A stretch of 64,000 bases of DNA, from assembly GCA_036768485.1 (NCBI GenBank), contig JAVLUZ010000190.1, forward strand, positions 346,001 through 410,000, given 5' to 3'. The position numbers and the translations under genes are program-made. Position 1 is the first letter of the stretch. Each line of letters opens with the position of its first letter. Of the stretch, positions 45,601 through 60,600 are shown piece after piece. Source of the stretch: Mermis nigrescens. Its lineage: Eukaryota > Nematoda > Enoplea > Mermithida > Mermithidae. The notes beneath the pieces were generated by a model. That model saw only the letters and a list, made by a program, of their open reading frames with translations, was not told the DNA's origin and searched no databases.

Positions 45601-48600
45601 CACGGAGAATACAGTTTTAATGCTCAGACAAGTGTGCCCAATTTATTTTAACATAATTAGCTAATATTAACCTTGTTTCATAAAAACCACGCGTGAAAAA
45701 TTGCATATTCTTTCATGAAAGCTATAAATACTTAAAACGTATATGTAGCATAGCTGAAGATCTAGTTTTTTGACATATAATAATTATTTTTTTGTGATGA
45801 ACACTCTGAAACACCAACAAAATGCAGAATAATATTAATCGATTTTTCAGTATTTTGAGATGTGATTTCGCCATTCCTTTTTCACTTATACGTCCTTAAA
45901 CGTATCGCTAATTTGGCTGACAACGATCGAACAACTAAAGGTGATTGCTGAAGCAAGCTTGAGTAGCTTGTTTGCAATTGCACATTTTTGATGAGCGTCA
46001 TTAATTAGAAATAAAAATCCATTTGAATTATTAGGGAAGAGAAAAAATCGTGTATATAGCTTTTTTATGTTTAAACTTTTCCCTGTCAATAGCGTCGTAG
46101 TTAGAGAAAGATGGTCGCAGTCAAAAACTGCGAAAAATTTTATACGTTAACAATATGGGAAATATGGCAATCAGTGGCGGATCTAGTATTTTCCTAAGGG
46201 GGCGGTACCCCTAAGGGGGAGCGGAACCCTGACTTGGGCGGAAAAATTAGCCGTTTTAACCAGAAAATCGCTAAAAATCGCTCAAAAATCCTTAATTTTG
46301 CGCACTATTTTGGGCCAATGGGGGGGCGGCCGCCCCCTAAATCCGCCCCCTAAATCCGCCCCTGATGGCAATGTTTTAAAAGCTGAAATTTTGCGCTTTG
46401 CTTTTTATGTAGTGCTTCTCTTTGTTACGCTGTCTTTGCGACTAATGTACTAATAATTCTATTTTTTTCAAAATTTTCATCTGATTCATCGAATCATATT
46501 TATAAACCAGGATTGAGACGCACAGCCAACTTGAACACAACTGCTATCTTTCACAACCGCTAATGTATGCAATATGAGTCTTGCATGACATAACGCGGAA
46601 TAAGTTATTCATGGGATAATCCCTATTCCAGGAATAGCTATTCTCGTAATAAATGTTGTTCTGGAGGTAGCTATTCCTAGCAACTTGTTGATTATACTAC
46701 CTACTGCATGAATTTTATAAATCACTTCACTGCTTTTTAGGTATTTTTAGTATTACATGATCGAAAAATAATAAAAATCTCTTTATCAAAGAGCTCAACA
46801 AGACGAACCACACTCTTGGGGTTAACGCGCAAGTAGAATGATTTATGTATATTTTTCGATCGTAAATATGCTCAGGCGAGAGAAACAATATTAAATTTAT
46901 GGATAGAAATTAATGAAATATCTAATTAAAAAAATTTATGTTATTTACACCTTTGTACTGAATTCGAAACGATTTTTACCACTATTCCGCTGTCTCACAC
47001 CTGCTTTGACCAGGTATAAAATGGCGGAATAAAAGAGTTCGTTTTTATTTTCGAGATAATTTATTCCGCCTTTAGTCATGCTATTTATTTTTGTTCCACC
47101 GTTTTATAACAAGATTAGCGTTTGGAACAGCACTGTTTCGCGTTATGTTGTGCCAACTTTCTTCTTGGAATAACAGTTTATTCCGAGTACTGTAATACCA
47201 AAATATTTTATTCCGTCCTCTTATTCCACTATTTTATCCTGGAATAGCGCTATTCCGCTTTCTGTCATACGACTCCGTATGTAATACTTACATGGCAAAA
47301 CTAGTGCATAAGTGCTTAGCTATGAATAATATTGAATTATCGTGGAGGCGTGCACCGTGACGAAAAATGGGGTTATAGGTGAAGCAGTAAGTTAATGAGT
47401 CAGATAGTAATGTTTGCATCCATTGGCGGTTTTCCTAAAAGTGTCAAACATTGTCCGAAAATTCTTGCATTATGCTCAAAGTACCGGTTTTTGCTGTCTT
47501 TTGATAGACGGAATTATTTCTGATGCGAATAAAGTGAAAAATTTTCGAAATTTCTCGAAGTTTTTTAATGGAAAACTTGCAAAATTAATGCAGAAATCGA
47601 CAAATCGCTAAAAAAACTCGATAAAAATCATTGTAGGAGATACAGAATCATTGTTCTGTACGAAAACTACTCTTCTTACGTACATTTAAGAGTTTTAGAG
47701 GCCAAGACAGCAAATGCCACTAGCAAGAAAAAATGTTCCGATGGAGCAAAAAAGGTGAATATACTTGGATTTCTTCATTCTTAAGTATGCAAAAGGAGGG
47801 GACTAGGGAAAATTTCCCTATATGCGCAAAAGCCTTAAGTTTGTGCTAAACAGTTAGACTTCCTATAAACTACGCAAAAATCGAAGTATATTCTGCGGCT
47901 TATGCCTGATTCTGTAGACTGAAGTGCGTTGGTCTGGAAGTGTAAAGTTTACTCCGATAATCTTGATTTCCATCAGAGCATTGTGGAAGGTAAGGAAATA
48001 AATTATAAATCAATTGTTTAACAAACATGAAAGCTTTTCAATTTTTCTCTGCGAAACTGACGAATTTTTTGTTACTAAAACTTGATTTTTCACAGGCCGC
48101 AGAATATACTTCGATTTTTGTGTTGTTTAGAGAAAGTCTAACTGTTTAGCATATTCTTACGGCTTTTGCGCGCATAAGGAAATTTTCCCTAGTACCCCCT
48201 TTAACATCCTCAAAAATAAAGAAATCCAAGTATATTCACCTTTTTTTGCGCTCCACCGAAGAATTTTGGCTTGCTAGTATTCTACTTTTTTCAGCATGAT
48301 TTCGTTCTTAAACACTGCATTCTCATTACAAAAAAAGGCCTGACTAAGCTTAATCAGAGGAAAAAACCTACGTAAAAGTCCCTGTTGGATCGATTTAAAA
48401 ATTGGCGAAAATATTTTTTTAATGTATTTCAAACCAGAAATGCTCGAGGAGACTCAAATCCAGAACCTGCATAAGCAAAGATTAATGGTATCAATTTTTT
48501 ATTTTTTGTTCAACAGTTTATAGCTTCAATATTAAGTCTTGACATTGAAAGCAAGATTTAATGGTAGGCAAACAATTTATTGAATTAAAATTTACGCCAA

Positions 48601-51600
48601 CGGCATGACTAACCTTTAAAGTAAAATCCTGCATCGTTAGAAACAGTAAGCGAAAGCCAGGCATGGCAACAAACACATTAGTGCGCAAACCAACGCAATG
48701 ATGTGTCGGCCTCCAAAAATTGCATGCAATTGAATCATACACGAGAAAGCAAGAAAAATTAGTAGTCGAGCAAGTGAACATGAACGATTCCGGCCACAAA
48801 TCAACAATCCGGTCGACGCGTCAGCAAATGCAGACAATTTAAGAAAATTTATGAGCCGCATACATTCCAAAAAGACAGATATAAATTTGCATAGATTTTA
48901 ACAAGAGAAAAATATTGGAATCGCTTTGATAAAGACAGCGCATACAAATTATTATTATTATGAAGTAGTTTGCAGGTAGTATTTTGAAAAATGTTACACA
49001 TTCCAGTTAACCTTCAAAACAGTGTATGTTTGCGACTAAAACTGATTAAAGATGAGTTAAAAATCTTTGAAATTAAAAACTGATCAAAAATATAATATAT
49101 GGAGTTAAATATTGGCATTAGCAAAGATGTGCATAATTCAAACTTCGCCTCTTCACAGCTCAACAACCTTCGGCTGTAGAAAAGTTTAAAGGTCAGATTA
49201 GTTATTCTGACGTTAGGGATATCATTTTTAACAAGTATGACAATACCCAATGCTCTGGGCAGAAAAGTGCTTCTCAGTGTAAACTTTACATTTGCGCTAA
49301 CAATGCAATATTGGGTGGATAGAAACAAAATAAAATAGGATGTGTATCGCTTAAGTAAGGGCACATTTCAAGCATAATCAGCATCTTCCGTTTACTTAGC
49401 GGAGTAGCTGAAGAAATTTATTTTTCCGTCTCGAACCTTTTACACTAAAATGATCACAGATCAAGAAATATTGCGTTGAAAACAAGAACATTTTGGTTTT
49501 GAGATATTGTAACCTTCTACATTATAAAACTAATTGGACTACGCAGAAACCGCAATTGAGTTAGGTTAGCTTTAGGTCACGCAAAGAGTAAAAACACATA
49601 TACTTTACACTTTTGTGCAAAAACATTGAGTGTAAAGAAATTTCAAGGTCAGATTCGTAATCTACAACTCAGGGGCAACATTTAAAAAAATTGGCTCTTC
49701 GCAAATTATTTGATTTTTCGGTTTACACTTTACACAGTTATTGCTAACTCGGTATTGAGTGTAAACAAATGAAAAATCAACATCGAGTTTTTTAATTATC
49801 TATTGATAAAAAACCGCACCACCCAGGTGTGTGCCGTTGTTGCTGTGAGGGAGAGGGACACAAAATTTGCACTCACCGTGATTAACATAAGAAAAAAGGG
49901 TGGCCTAGTATATTATAGGTAGCGCTATCGTGCTACCTATGATCAAGGAGTACTATCCTGGCGCGGAGCGACGAAAAAATCTGAAAAATGATGTTAAAAA
50001 TGGCTAAAATCATCAAAAAATACATATCTATTCTTCATTGCGCCAAAATAGTTTTTTCGGCCTCCCAGTGTTTGTATCATAACAAATTATTTCAGCATTT
50101 TCGCCAGTTAAATTGTGTAATTTTTTCGGATTGTGGCGGCAAAGTAGTAGCATTTAAAGTAGCGAAGAACTGCATTACAGTGCATGAAAGGCAAGGGAAG
50201 CGGCAGAATTCATTTGTTTGTGAATAACGCTTGCCCATTTAGTACCTATTCATTTTGTGCGTCGAACGTTTAATATAGATGCAAAAAAGTTTTTCGCTTC
50301 CTAATCTAGCGGTATTTAAATAAATCATCAAAGAAATAAAACGGTGCTTAAAATTTGAATGGTACGCATTTCCGGACAAACTTTAGCAAAGCCGTATATT
50401 AACTGAATGCAATTAAGTATGTAAATGACTGGAAATAGCTTAATGATGAATAGTATGTAATCTAGATTGACAGAATGCAGCCTATCAGGCCAAATTTGCA
50501 CAATCACCTCTTTAATGTATTGTATGTCTACCACTGAATGCAAACGAATCTCAGATCAGATTCATTATCCTGATATAATGGCGAACACTTAAAAAAGGAT
50601 AGTTATTAGTTGCAAGCAAGTATAGATTTACAGCAAGACCAGTCTGTATGTAAGCCGTACGTGTTCTTGCGATCTTAGACCCAATGGCTACTGACCACCG
50701 CAAATGGGTTTGACCCCTAGAATTTTCAATTTTCGAAATAGCATAGAAAAGTGTTATTTTTAAGCGTTTTTAGCCCACTTTTAACTCAAAAGTGTCGAAT
50801 AATACTCATTTGCTTGACAATATTTAATTCAATTACTAGTTTTTTTAAATTTTTTCGGAGTTTTTCTTGTCTTTATGTTCTAGAACGAAAGAACATCGCT
50901 TAAAACGTCAAAAACAGTTGAATTGTACCCATCGCCTTTTAAACCATGGAAGGCACCTTTTAAAAATTTTCAGGAGCTGACCCTTTCTCCCCAGAATTTA
51001 TATGCTGTAAATGTAAGGGGTCAGGCGGTCTGTGAGGGTCAGCCAGAGAGCTTTTGCGAGCCAAAATGGCCTCCTAAACTGATATAACAGTGTAAGAAAA
51101 TTGTTAATTCACTGATTCTGATCAATTCCAAGAACTTTCGCAGAAAGTTTTAGATTCTCATGTATTTTTGGTCTTCATTTTTCCTTGTTTTTCCTAGAAA
51201 ATTTTCTATTTTTCATTTCCGAAATCTCCACGGGCATGATTGGTTTTATGCTTAGCATGATCGATCGGGGAAGGGGTCAGCCGGTCTGGGGTCAAAAATT
51301 GGGCTTTTTGGGCTAAAATGACCTCAACAACAAATAGCGTTAAAACTACGTTATTACACACTTATTGATCAATTTAGAGCGCTTTTGAAGAAAATTTTCA
51401 ATTTCCAACCATTTTTAGTCTTCATTTTGCCTCATTTTCCCCAAAAAATTTTCTATTTTTTTCATTCTAGGGGTTTAGACCCCAAACCCCTTATATTTTT
51501 CTATGAGTACAAGCACATTGTAGGTATGCGTTTACCTATGATTTTGTCGGCTCTGTACCCTTTTTATTTAATAAAACCGTTTTTAGGCACTTTATTTCAA

Positions 51601-54600
51601 TGATATAGCCGCTGAATGCCCGAAAAAAAATTTGTTACGCAGTGCTTCACAAATGATTAGCCGTGTAAATAGTCGTTTCGAAACAATACGTCAGGCGATG
51701 AAATCGGATTTAGTTCAATTGCCACTTGTGTTCAAAATTGACTTGCATGTCGATACAACGTCAATTAGAAACGAGATAGCAAAGTTTGGCCTTGTGAGCG
51801 TTCCTAAGTCTGATGTTCCTGCGGGGTCTTTCCATCAGGGTCTCTTCATGAGCTCTGTGTCAAGTGAACAACCAGGGCAGAATCAGCAATTGTATAACAA
51901 TCTTGCTGGTCAGTGGAATTTGAGACGGGACTCCACTATTGGCCAGCCGTCCGTTTCATTTAAAAGTCAGCAATCCATTTGCACCAGTGCTAGTCAAGTA
52001 AGTCAATCGCAAGAGCAGATTAAAACAAGATCTGGCGCCAAAAAGGGGCGACGTTCTAGCAAACAGCCGCAACAGGGTCCATCGGGACTTCCCCTTCAAC
52101 AGCAGGCATTGCAAAGCCCTCAAGCAGACGTACTCAATAATATAGCGCAGACTTTCCAAACACCACCCAGCTACTTTCAACAGCAACAGAACCTTCATTT
52201 GTCGCAGTATAATCAATATCAGCAGAATGTTCCTTGTCAGCCTCAAATGATGCCTAATGAGCAACACTCACAAATAATTCACAACAATCAGGCACTGCAC
52301 GCTTCGACGCAAGCGAATGCTTTTGTCCGTCAGGGATTAATAACACGTGCATCACCGCCTTTTATGTGGCAGGCAAGGCAAGCTGGACAAGCTAACAACT
52401 CAACCAACCCATTTTATAATCTGACAGGTGCTATACAAAGACCAATGACTACTGTCACCCAGCATTTCGCACAGATTGGGCCGGTAGTTGCACAACAGCA
52501 CATGCCGCAACAGTTCCTACCCGTCAGCAGCGTCTTACCAAACATTTCACTGCGGTAATTAGAAGCATTTTGCATTGTTCCAATTCATTAGCTCCATGTA
52601 GAAAGAAGTGTTTAAATTATTTATTTTTAATTGTTTATTATTTATCATTTTTTAGGCTTTAATTTAAATGATTTAGCGCGTGAATGAGCTGTTTGATTTT
52701 TGACAATATATGCAAAAATTTTCGGCCTTTTTCACTTTTGGCTCTAATTTTGTCTTTTTCTTTGCAAAGCTTTCCGGTTTCTCCCTAACATTAACGCCGT
52801 TGATAAAATCTAGTGCGCAAAAATCAGCTGTCGTACAGCATTTTTTCCTAAATGCACATTTCCAGCTTTGCAATATGAATAAGACGCAAAATCTGCTCAA
52901 TTAAACATTTGGGTACGTCGAATGTCTCAGTTAGCAGCTTTCATAAAGCAACGGACTTTGGAACAGTGGAAAGCGACCTATACGATCCGTGAAGCCACTT
53001 ACTTAGCTCAGCAGGCACAGTCATCATTTGAACTCACGTTAAGCTAAGTACTGAAAGTATTTAAGAAAAAAGTAAAACTAATTAGTATTGTTTTTTGTCA
53101 GCAACCCAATACAGCAGCAACGCTTGGTTTATCCTAGTCAATCGAATGTTCCCACCGGTCCTCCACCGTTGCAAGCTTTTGCAATGCAGAGAAATGGTGC
53201 TCCTGCCGGTATTGTTCTCTTCCCGTCAACACCGAACACGATCAGGCAACCCGTTCATGTTTCAAGTGGGTACTCGGCAGGAAGTTCGGGAATAATCAAT
53301 ATCGATGACGATTGTTCAATTATACCCAATGACGTTGCTCGACTTAAAGGTTCGGATAGTAACGTATGCTTTGGAAGCTGCTGCGTGAACAGCTTTCAGA
53401 GCTTATTAACACTTGATTCACAGCTTAAGACACTCAGTTGTTTTTTTTGCTAATAGAAAATCGTCAAAGATCGATAAAATTGCGCTATTTGTCAATGTTT
53501 TCACCCGTCATAGTTTTTCAATATTTTCAATTGCCATTCACGTAATATTTTTTTGCTCCACTCCTCATATTTTTTGTAGTCTGATTTATTTTTCCGTTTC
53601 ATAAGTTATTAAAAATTAACATAATCCAATTTGAGTCCAATGGGTCAGATTTGCTGTTTTGGAAGTCTTATCTAGCAATTAGCATTTTGTGTGACATTGA
53701 AGGAATGCGCACCTTAATTGATTCTTCGTAATTTACAATTATTGCTAAAAATCAGCAACCTTAAAGAAAAACACATATGATTCAAGAACATACGTGCACA
53801 GTATGGGAATTCTGCGTTCCTTTTTGGGTCGGAAATGGTAGGTGCGTGTCAAAAAGCGTTTCTGACGATGCTCTATCTTTTTTAGAGCATAAAAACATGG
53901 AAAAAATTTCGAAAAAAATCAAAGAAGCGGAACAAATTGAACAAAATATAGTCAAAACATTAGCATAATGGCACGAAGCGCCGAAAATTCTGCACTTCTG
54001 AGCAAATAGATAGCTAAAAACGCTTTAAAAAAGCATATTTTCTACAAATTTTTAGAAAATTTTGGGGAACTTTTAAAAAATCGCCAATTTGATGGGGGTA
54101 GGTAGAAAAATTTTTGCGGAAGGTGAAAATCTTCCTGGGTGATGGAAAACCCCCAAACGTCCCTCCCCCTCAAGATCATGTGTGCTCAAGAAGTAGTAAG
54201 TGAGACTGACAGTCAGCATTTTATTAAATTTTCAATGTCCTGACCAGGGTAAAATTTTAAAATGCTTTTTTTGGGTTCAACAACGGTGAATACTTATCAA
54301 AAACATAATTTTTTGGCGTTTCTGACGATGCTCTATCTTTCTAGAGTGTAAAAACTTAAAAAATCATGAAAATATTTAAAAAATCAAGTAAATTGAACAA
54401 AATATAGTCAAAAATTGCGCGGAGCGCCGAAAATGTGGGCACTTTTGAGCGAACAGATAGTGAAACACGCTTAAAACATAACCTTTTGTGTGAATTTCTA
54501 TAAAATTTTTGAAAAATTGGGAATTTTGGGGGTTTTTATGAAAAATCTCCTTTCCCCAGATCATGTGTGGTTCAGCCTGACTCTTATGATGATGTCTATA

Positions 54601-57600
54601 TTCCAATTATATACCATGTCCTTTTAGCATTCATCGCTTATCTCAAGCTATTCCATTAATTGTTCACTTTTATGCTTCAACTTTAAATGTTCTCCATAAG
54701 GTTCTTGTCCTGATGCCCTTTTTCTTCATTGCTCGAATATGTTTTCAACTATCTTATCTATTTCTTTCAACATGTTATTTTTAGTCGATAAAATGATGAA
54801 AAAGCTTAACTCAATATGCATAATAGTTTGTCGATTATAACATTTTTGCGTTAAGTAATACAAAGGCAATTTCTTATGTATGTTCATATCAAGGGCGGAT
54901 GACGGCCTCCTGGTTTTCGGTGAGATCAGGAATGAGTATTTTTTAAAATGTTTTTCGGTCATTGTTTGAAGTAATTCCTCAAAATTTTTCAAAATATTCA
55001 TGACATCTAATGATTTATGAGCAAGTGAGAACTGCTGCAGGCGATAAAGATTATGTGATTCCTGCGACGATTTTTGGAGCAAAAACGTAGTGATTTAATC
55101 CTGCACACTTAGACACCGAAAACCCGCGGAAAACATGATTTTGCACGCGAAGAACAGATTTTGGGAACTTTTCCCGACTATCTGGGCAAGAGTGTGGGCA
55201 CATTCCCTTAAGAAAATCCTGGATCCACTACTAAAGTCCATTAATCAGCGTCTGTATCCTTTCGTTGTTGTTTTCAGTCCCAGCGCTTGCAGAATCAACT
55301 CCAAAATGCGGAGAAAACGTCGCTACTACATCAGGCGCATGGCCGTCGAAGTAATAAATTTGATGTTATTATAGATCTGTATTTCATCGTATCATGAGAA
55401 CACCTTATCAAATGAGATTCATATAAAACTTTTCTTTGTGATCGTTCTCAATTCCACCGCATGTGCACAATGTCAGCCTACTTAAGGTACGGGTCAAACG
55501 AAGAGCTCTTTTGAGCTAAAGTAGTCTTAAAAGGTTGATGTAAGTGTTTAAATATTGCGGCGATTACACTAATTTACAGTTTTTGATCAATTTCAAACAA
55601 TTCTGCGAAAAAGTTGCGATTTTCACTCTTTTTTGCATTTATTTTAAAATCTCCACAACGTTTTCTCTTTTACTTCTGGGCCCGGTTGCTCGACTCGATC
55701 ATTAATAAAGGTTTACCTTAACGTTCAATGGCCACCTGAACGCAACCGTTAACTAATGGTCGCGTTAAGTCCAATTTCCGCCTTAAAGAAACCATTAAAA
55801 AATCGGATTGCTCGACTCAACTATTAAGCTCGACTTTAAGGGAGGTCTAATGGTCGATTTTAATTTCGGTTGCTGGACTCGACCCTAGTGGTTGGCATGT
55901 TACGTTTGCTTGAAGGGATTTGCTCTTGAAGTAGGTCGGTTACGTAATCTTTCACACCGAATTGCTACGTTATTTCAATAAAATTGTAATAAGCTCTCAT
56001 CGTAAGTGCACACGATAAAAAGTTTTGGGAGGGTATAAATCGAGTTTCCTGGGGGGTGGTAAATGTTTATTAATTTTGTTGTTTGACGTTAAATTTTAAT
56101 ACCTACTTAGTCTGTTGAATTTTATTCTTCGTGGACATTTGTGATTAAATTGGCATGGAAACAAATAACAACAAGGGTGATAGAATGGCACGAAACATCA
56201 AATATATACGAAATAATTGGATAAAAACATCTGAATAAATGAATTAACCGTCTATTGCCCGAAAAATGAGTATAATAAGGTACACTATTAGACGTCGTTT
56301 GACGCTTTTTTCATGGTTCGAGTATTAGGTTTTGATCCGAAAATGGCCTGAGGGGGGGGAGTATTCTTTTCAAAAGTTCTGGTAGAGGGATACCCCCTCA
56401 ATTACTCGCAGTGTGCATGTGTGGCTCTCATCTTCAATTTTTTAGCAATTTGTCGTCAGGAGCTGCCATTTCACAAGCGCCGTTATTTCTGGAACCACTT
56501 GATGAAAGGTTGAGAAGTAGCAAAAATTTCTTACCGCCTGAACATCCTCTAATCGGTGTTCAGGCAGCAATCGAAAGATTGCCAGATGCATCTCCATCGA
56601 AGGCGACGCGTGAAAACACGGAAAGCTTTTCGCCCTCAAATCCAACTAAACAGGGCGCCAGGCTAGCTAAGAAATCGATTGCAGCGCTCGTTCTTAGCCA
56701 GCAGATTAAATCATCTTCTTACGAAAAGACTAGCCAAAATGAAACCAATGACGTCATAGCAACTACCGCTAGTACATCTACTTCACTGAAATCCTCCGTT
56801 TTATCAGAACAAATGGCAACAGGTGGTACGTTTTTATTTTACAAAACCTCAGTCAATTAATATAGGGCGGAAAACTGCGAATATTAGCCGCCTGGTAATC
56901 TTTTAGGGTCATTTAAACGGACGCGAAAAATAGTCATTTCCTTGCATTGAATTTTTTCGACGTATTTTACTTAATCGGTTGTCCTCGTAGTGTTACACGC
57001 TCATGCATCAGCATAAAATCGTAAGGGGAAGCGTATGTAAGAAAAATATAAAAGATTGGGGAAAATTTTCTGTGAAAAGTCGTTAAAAAATCGTGTCTTG
57101 ACATTCTGTACGAACGTGTGCTAGATTCACTGTTTTTTTGTACTCGGCAAAGATTTTTTCCGTTGTACAAAGACTTTTCGGGACCGTCTTTGTACATGTA
57201 CAAAGATTTTTGGGAAGACAAAAATTGCAAAATAGGTCTAAAATTAGTAAAAAATTTTGGTGCTTCGCGCCGAAATGAGTAATTGTGTGTTTTATATATC
57301 TTTAAAATGACAGAAATTGCAATTTAAAAGGAAAAATGTCAAATTTTTCCGCGCTTCGCGCCGTTTCAAGACGACTCTTGATGATTTTTGCCCTTTGAGA
57401 CCCAGAAATCAGCTAAAATACACTACAAGAAGTCGTACAACTCTATTTTTACCAAATTACAATCGCTAGTTTTCCATATCTTTGTATATGTACAAACGGA
57501 CCTTGTACAAAAAACACTGGCTAGATTATGCAGAAATATAATTTACTCAAGCATAAAAGACGTCAGAAACGAAAAATCTGCTTGAATTTGTATATTCCGC

Positions 57601-60600
57601 TGTCTTACACCTGTTCTGAACGGCATTTTTATTCTCAAGGTAAGTAATGTACATATCTGCTTTTTCCGCCTTCTGTCCTGCATGCATTTTTGTTCCGTTG
57701 TTTGATACAAATTGTAGCCGAAGTCGTTATATTATTAAGTTATATTAAACAATTTTTTCTGGTCTTTTTTGTCATGCTTATAATTCTCACTCCATTCCGT
57801 CCATTGCACTAAATTGCTAAGCTTAGCTGGATTTGATATACCAAGAATAATCCTGTTTTACTGGCCGAAACGTGCGTTAAAAGCCGTCTTGGCTATCTTT
57901 TTAGTAAACTTAGAAAACTTTTAATCTTTTCCATTTGATGGACTCTTGTGAAACATTAGAATATTTTTTTCATTTCCAAGGGTCCGTCCATACAGGCACA
58001 GTATGAGAATTCTGAGGGGGTTGAATTATAAAGTGCCTTTTTGGGCCAAAAAATGTTAGGTACGCGTCAAACATTGTTTTCAGCGTTTCTGACGATCTTT
58101 CTAGATCATAAAAACAAAAAATTTCCAAAAAACAAAAAAGTCTAACAAATTGAACAAAAGATAGTCGAAACATGCGTATAATGGCGCGAAGCGCGAAAAA
58201 TTGGCACTTTTGGGCAAATTGATAGCTTATAACGCTCAAAAAACCACCTTTTCTACAAATTTTGAGAAAATTTTGGACTCTTTCGAAGAATCGCGAGTTC
58301 TGGGGGGGGAGTGAAAATTTTTCTGGGGGTTTAAACCCCTCCAAATTCCGCCCTAAGAATGTCGAACGTATGAGGAATGGAATATATGAGTAAACGTCGT
58401 TTTTTGCCTTTGTTTTAATAATATAACTAAGTACTCGTCGTTCAGCTAAAAGCTCAGTAGCGGACGAGACTGAGCAGACTCAACGGAATATGATCCAGAG
58501 CGGCAGTTCAACTGCTCCTGCTGGCAACGAAAACGAGCGACGGACGCCCGGGGCCAAAGACGTCACCACAAGTGGTTTTGTAGACCAGCGGGCGAAACCG
58601 GGCGACGACGATTGGGAGGACTTTTGCGCTGTTTGCGAAAACGGCGGCGAAATGATTTGTTGCGAGGGCGTTGGTTGCAGACGCGTTTTTCATATTTACG
58701 ACCACGTTCCCGAATTCGAACGACCCCCCGAGTGAGTCAAACGCTCTTTAACCATGTATTTTGAACCCAAAAAGTTTTTTGTTTTTAAAAATAATAATGT
58801 TTTTTCGCGAAGTTTATAACTAGTTTTTTTGCTGTGTGTTTAGTGAATAAACAGCGTAAAGTCACTATATGGCACCAAAGAAGGTTTTAATTTTAATTAT
58901 GGTCAGGAACCCGTTGTTGGGTCTATCGTCTGATTCTTCCCGAATTGTCTTTCTGCACATATCTCTACGGAATCTGATTAGATACGAAGTTGTTGGTACT
59001 TGTATGATGCGTTGATGTTTTGCAATTCATAGTCCACTACAACAACCACACATGGGCAGCTGTCAAATTCTGGGGGTCAAAACCTGCAAAATTCCTAAAA
59101 AACGTGCCAAAAATTTAATTATGGGGTTTGTCGATTTTTGCAGGAGGTTAATGTTAGGTACTGTCGGACCATTTCAGCCCAAAATAGTGTATTTTCAAGC
59201 AATTTCGACCTAACTTACTTAATAAACAAAAGTACTGCAGTGCAAATCCGAGATTTCACCCCTCCCTGGTCACCATACCTGAGCGTGGGGGGGGGTTTGG
59301 TGGGGGTGTGCACCCTTCCGAGAAACCAAAATACCCCCCCCCCAGAAATCAAAATACCACCCAGAATTCAATTTTTGAAATTTTTTTCTTTTTTTCGCAA
59401 TTTTTTGATGCCAATGGATAGTGCTCGATGATTGAAAATGATGTTTTTTCCGCCGTACCACCATTTTTTTACCTTTGACGCATCCCTCCACAATTTTGGT
59501 GCCGCCCACCTATGCTGGTCACCCTGACCTTGTTCATCTATGACCCCATCCCCCATGCCTATGTGTGACGACAACCTATCTGTGAATAATAACATTACTG
59601 TAGCTGTTTTAAATAAACTGGGTTGAATTTCTGTATCACGGGTTCGATCTGGTCATTGGAATGGAAACGGAGCAGACAATAGCTGCCTATTCAGTCGTGT
59701 CTGATCTAGAGTAAAAACGATGTTTTTCTGACAATTTTGCTCTTTATGTTGTTCAAAATTTATGACCTTTCACTTAAAATCGTTAGAATTCAATTATGTT
59801 AATGCTGAACTTTTGAACTGCCCTTTGTTCTTTTGTCTTCAGAATGGAGCACTAGATGAATGAAATTATTCGGCTCTTTCTGTGCCTTCTTAGTTTGCAG
59901 TTAAACTAATTTCTTGTGTTTACGCTATATTTTATTTTCCTATGGCTTATATAATATGTGAATTGACCTTGCAGAAAAAGAATATTAAAACTGCAGTCTT
60001 TCCGCAAGTCTTTTTTGCTTCGTCATTTCTCATTTCTGGAATTCAAAACACATTGTACCAAATTATAAGTCAGTAAGCACTAATACTCACTGTGCAGACA
60101 TATATATACGAGCATATAAAGATGGTATGTAAAAATTTGTATGCTCGTAAAATAAGCCGGCACTTTTTCTTTTGTTCTATGTATGCTTCTTTATCTTTTA
60201 ATTTGTCTTTGTCGTTTTTGCTTGCAGGGGCAAGTTCGTTTGTAGACTATGCACTGATCTGGAAGACTGTAAGACCGAAGAAGATAGCCTTCCAGCCCAC
60301 AAGCGGCATTCAAAAGGACTCACGTTGTTCGAACAAACAGTACGTACACCATTAATATTACTAGGATGGGAAAATGATCATGCTCAAAGTCGTTTTCCTC
60401 ATAATTTATAAGTCGCTAGACTTGTTGTTTTGAAACTAGAACACTGGCGGATGTAGAGGGGGCGGGGGGGGGCGGCCGCCCCCTCCGTCGTCAAAAAATA
60501 TTTGGGCATAATGAAGAATGAAGTGTATTTTTTATGATTTTAGCCATTTTTATCATGATTTTTCAAAATTTTCCAGCGCTTCGCGCCGGTATTGTCCTCA

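Noticed and set aside
52922..53047. 41-codon frame between TIF1 exons 6 and 7 (MSQLAAFIKQRTLEQ...)
   Set aside because: Acceptors that would include it run into stops in the phase required by exon 6; kept out of the gene model.
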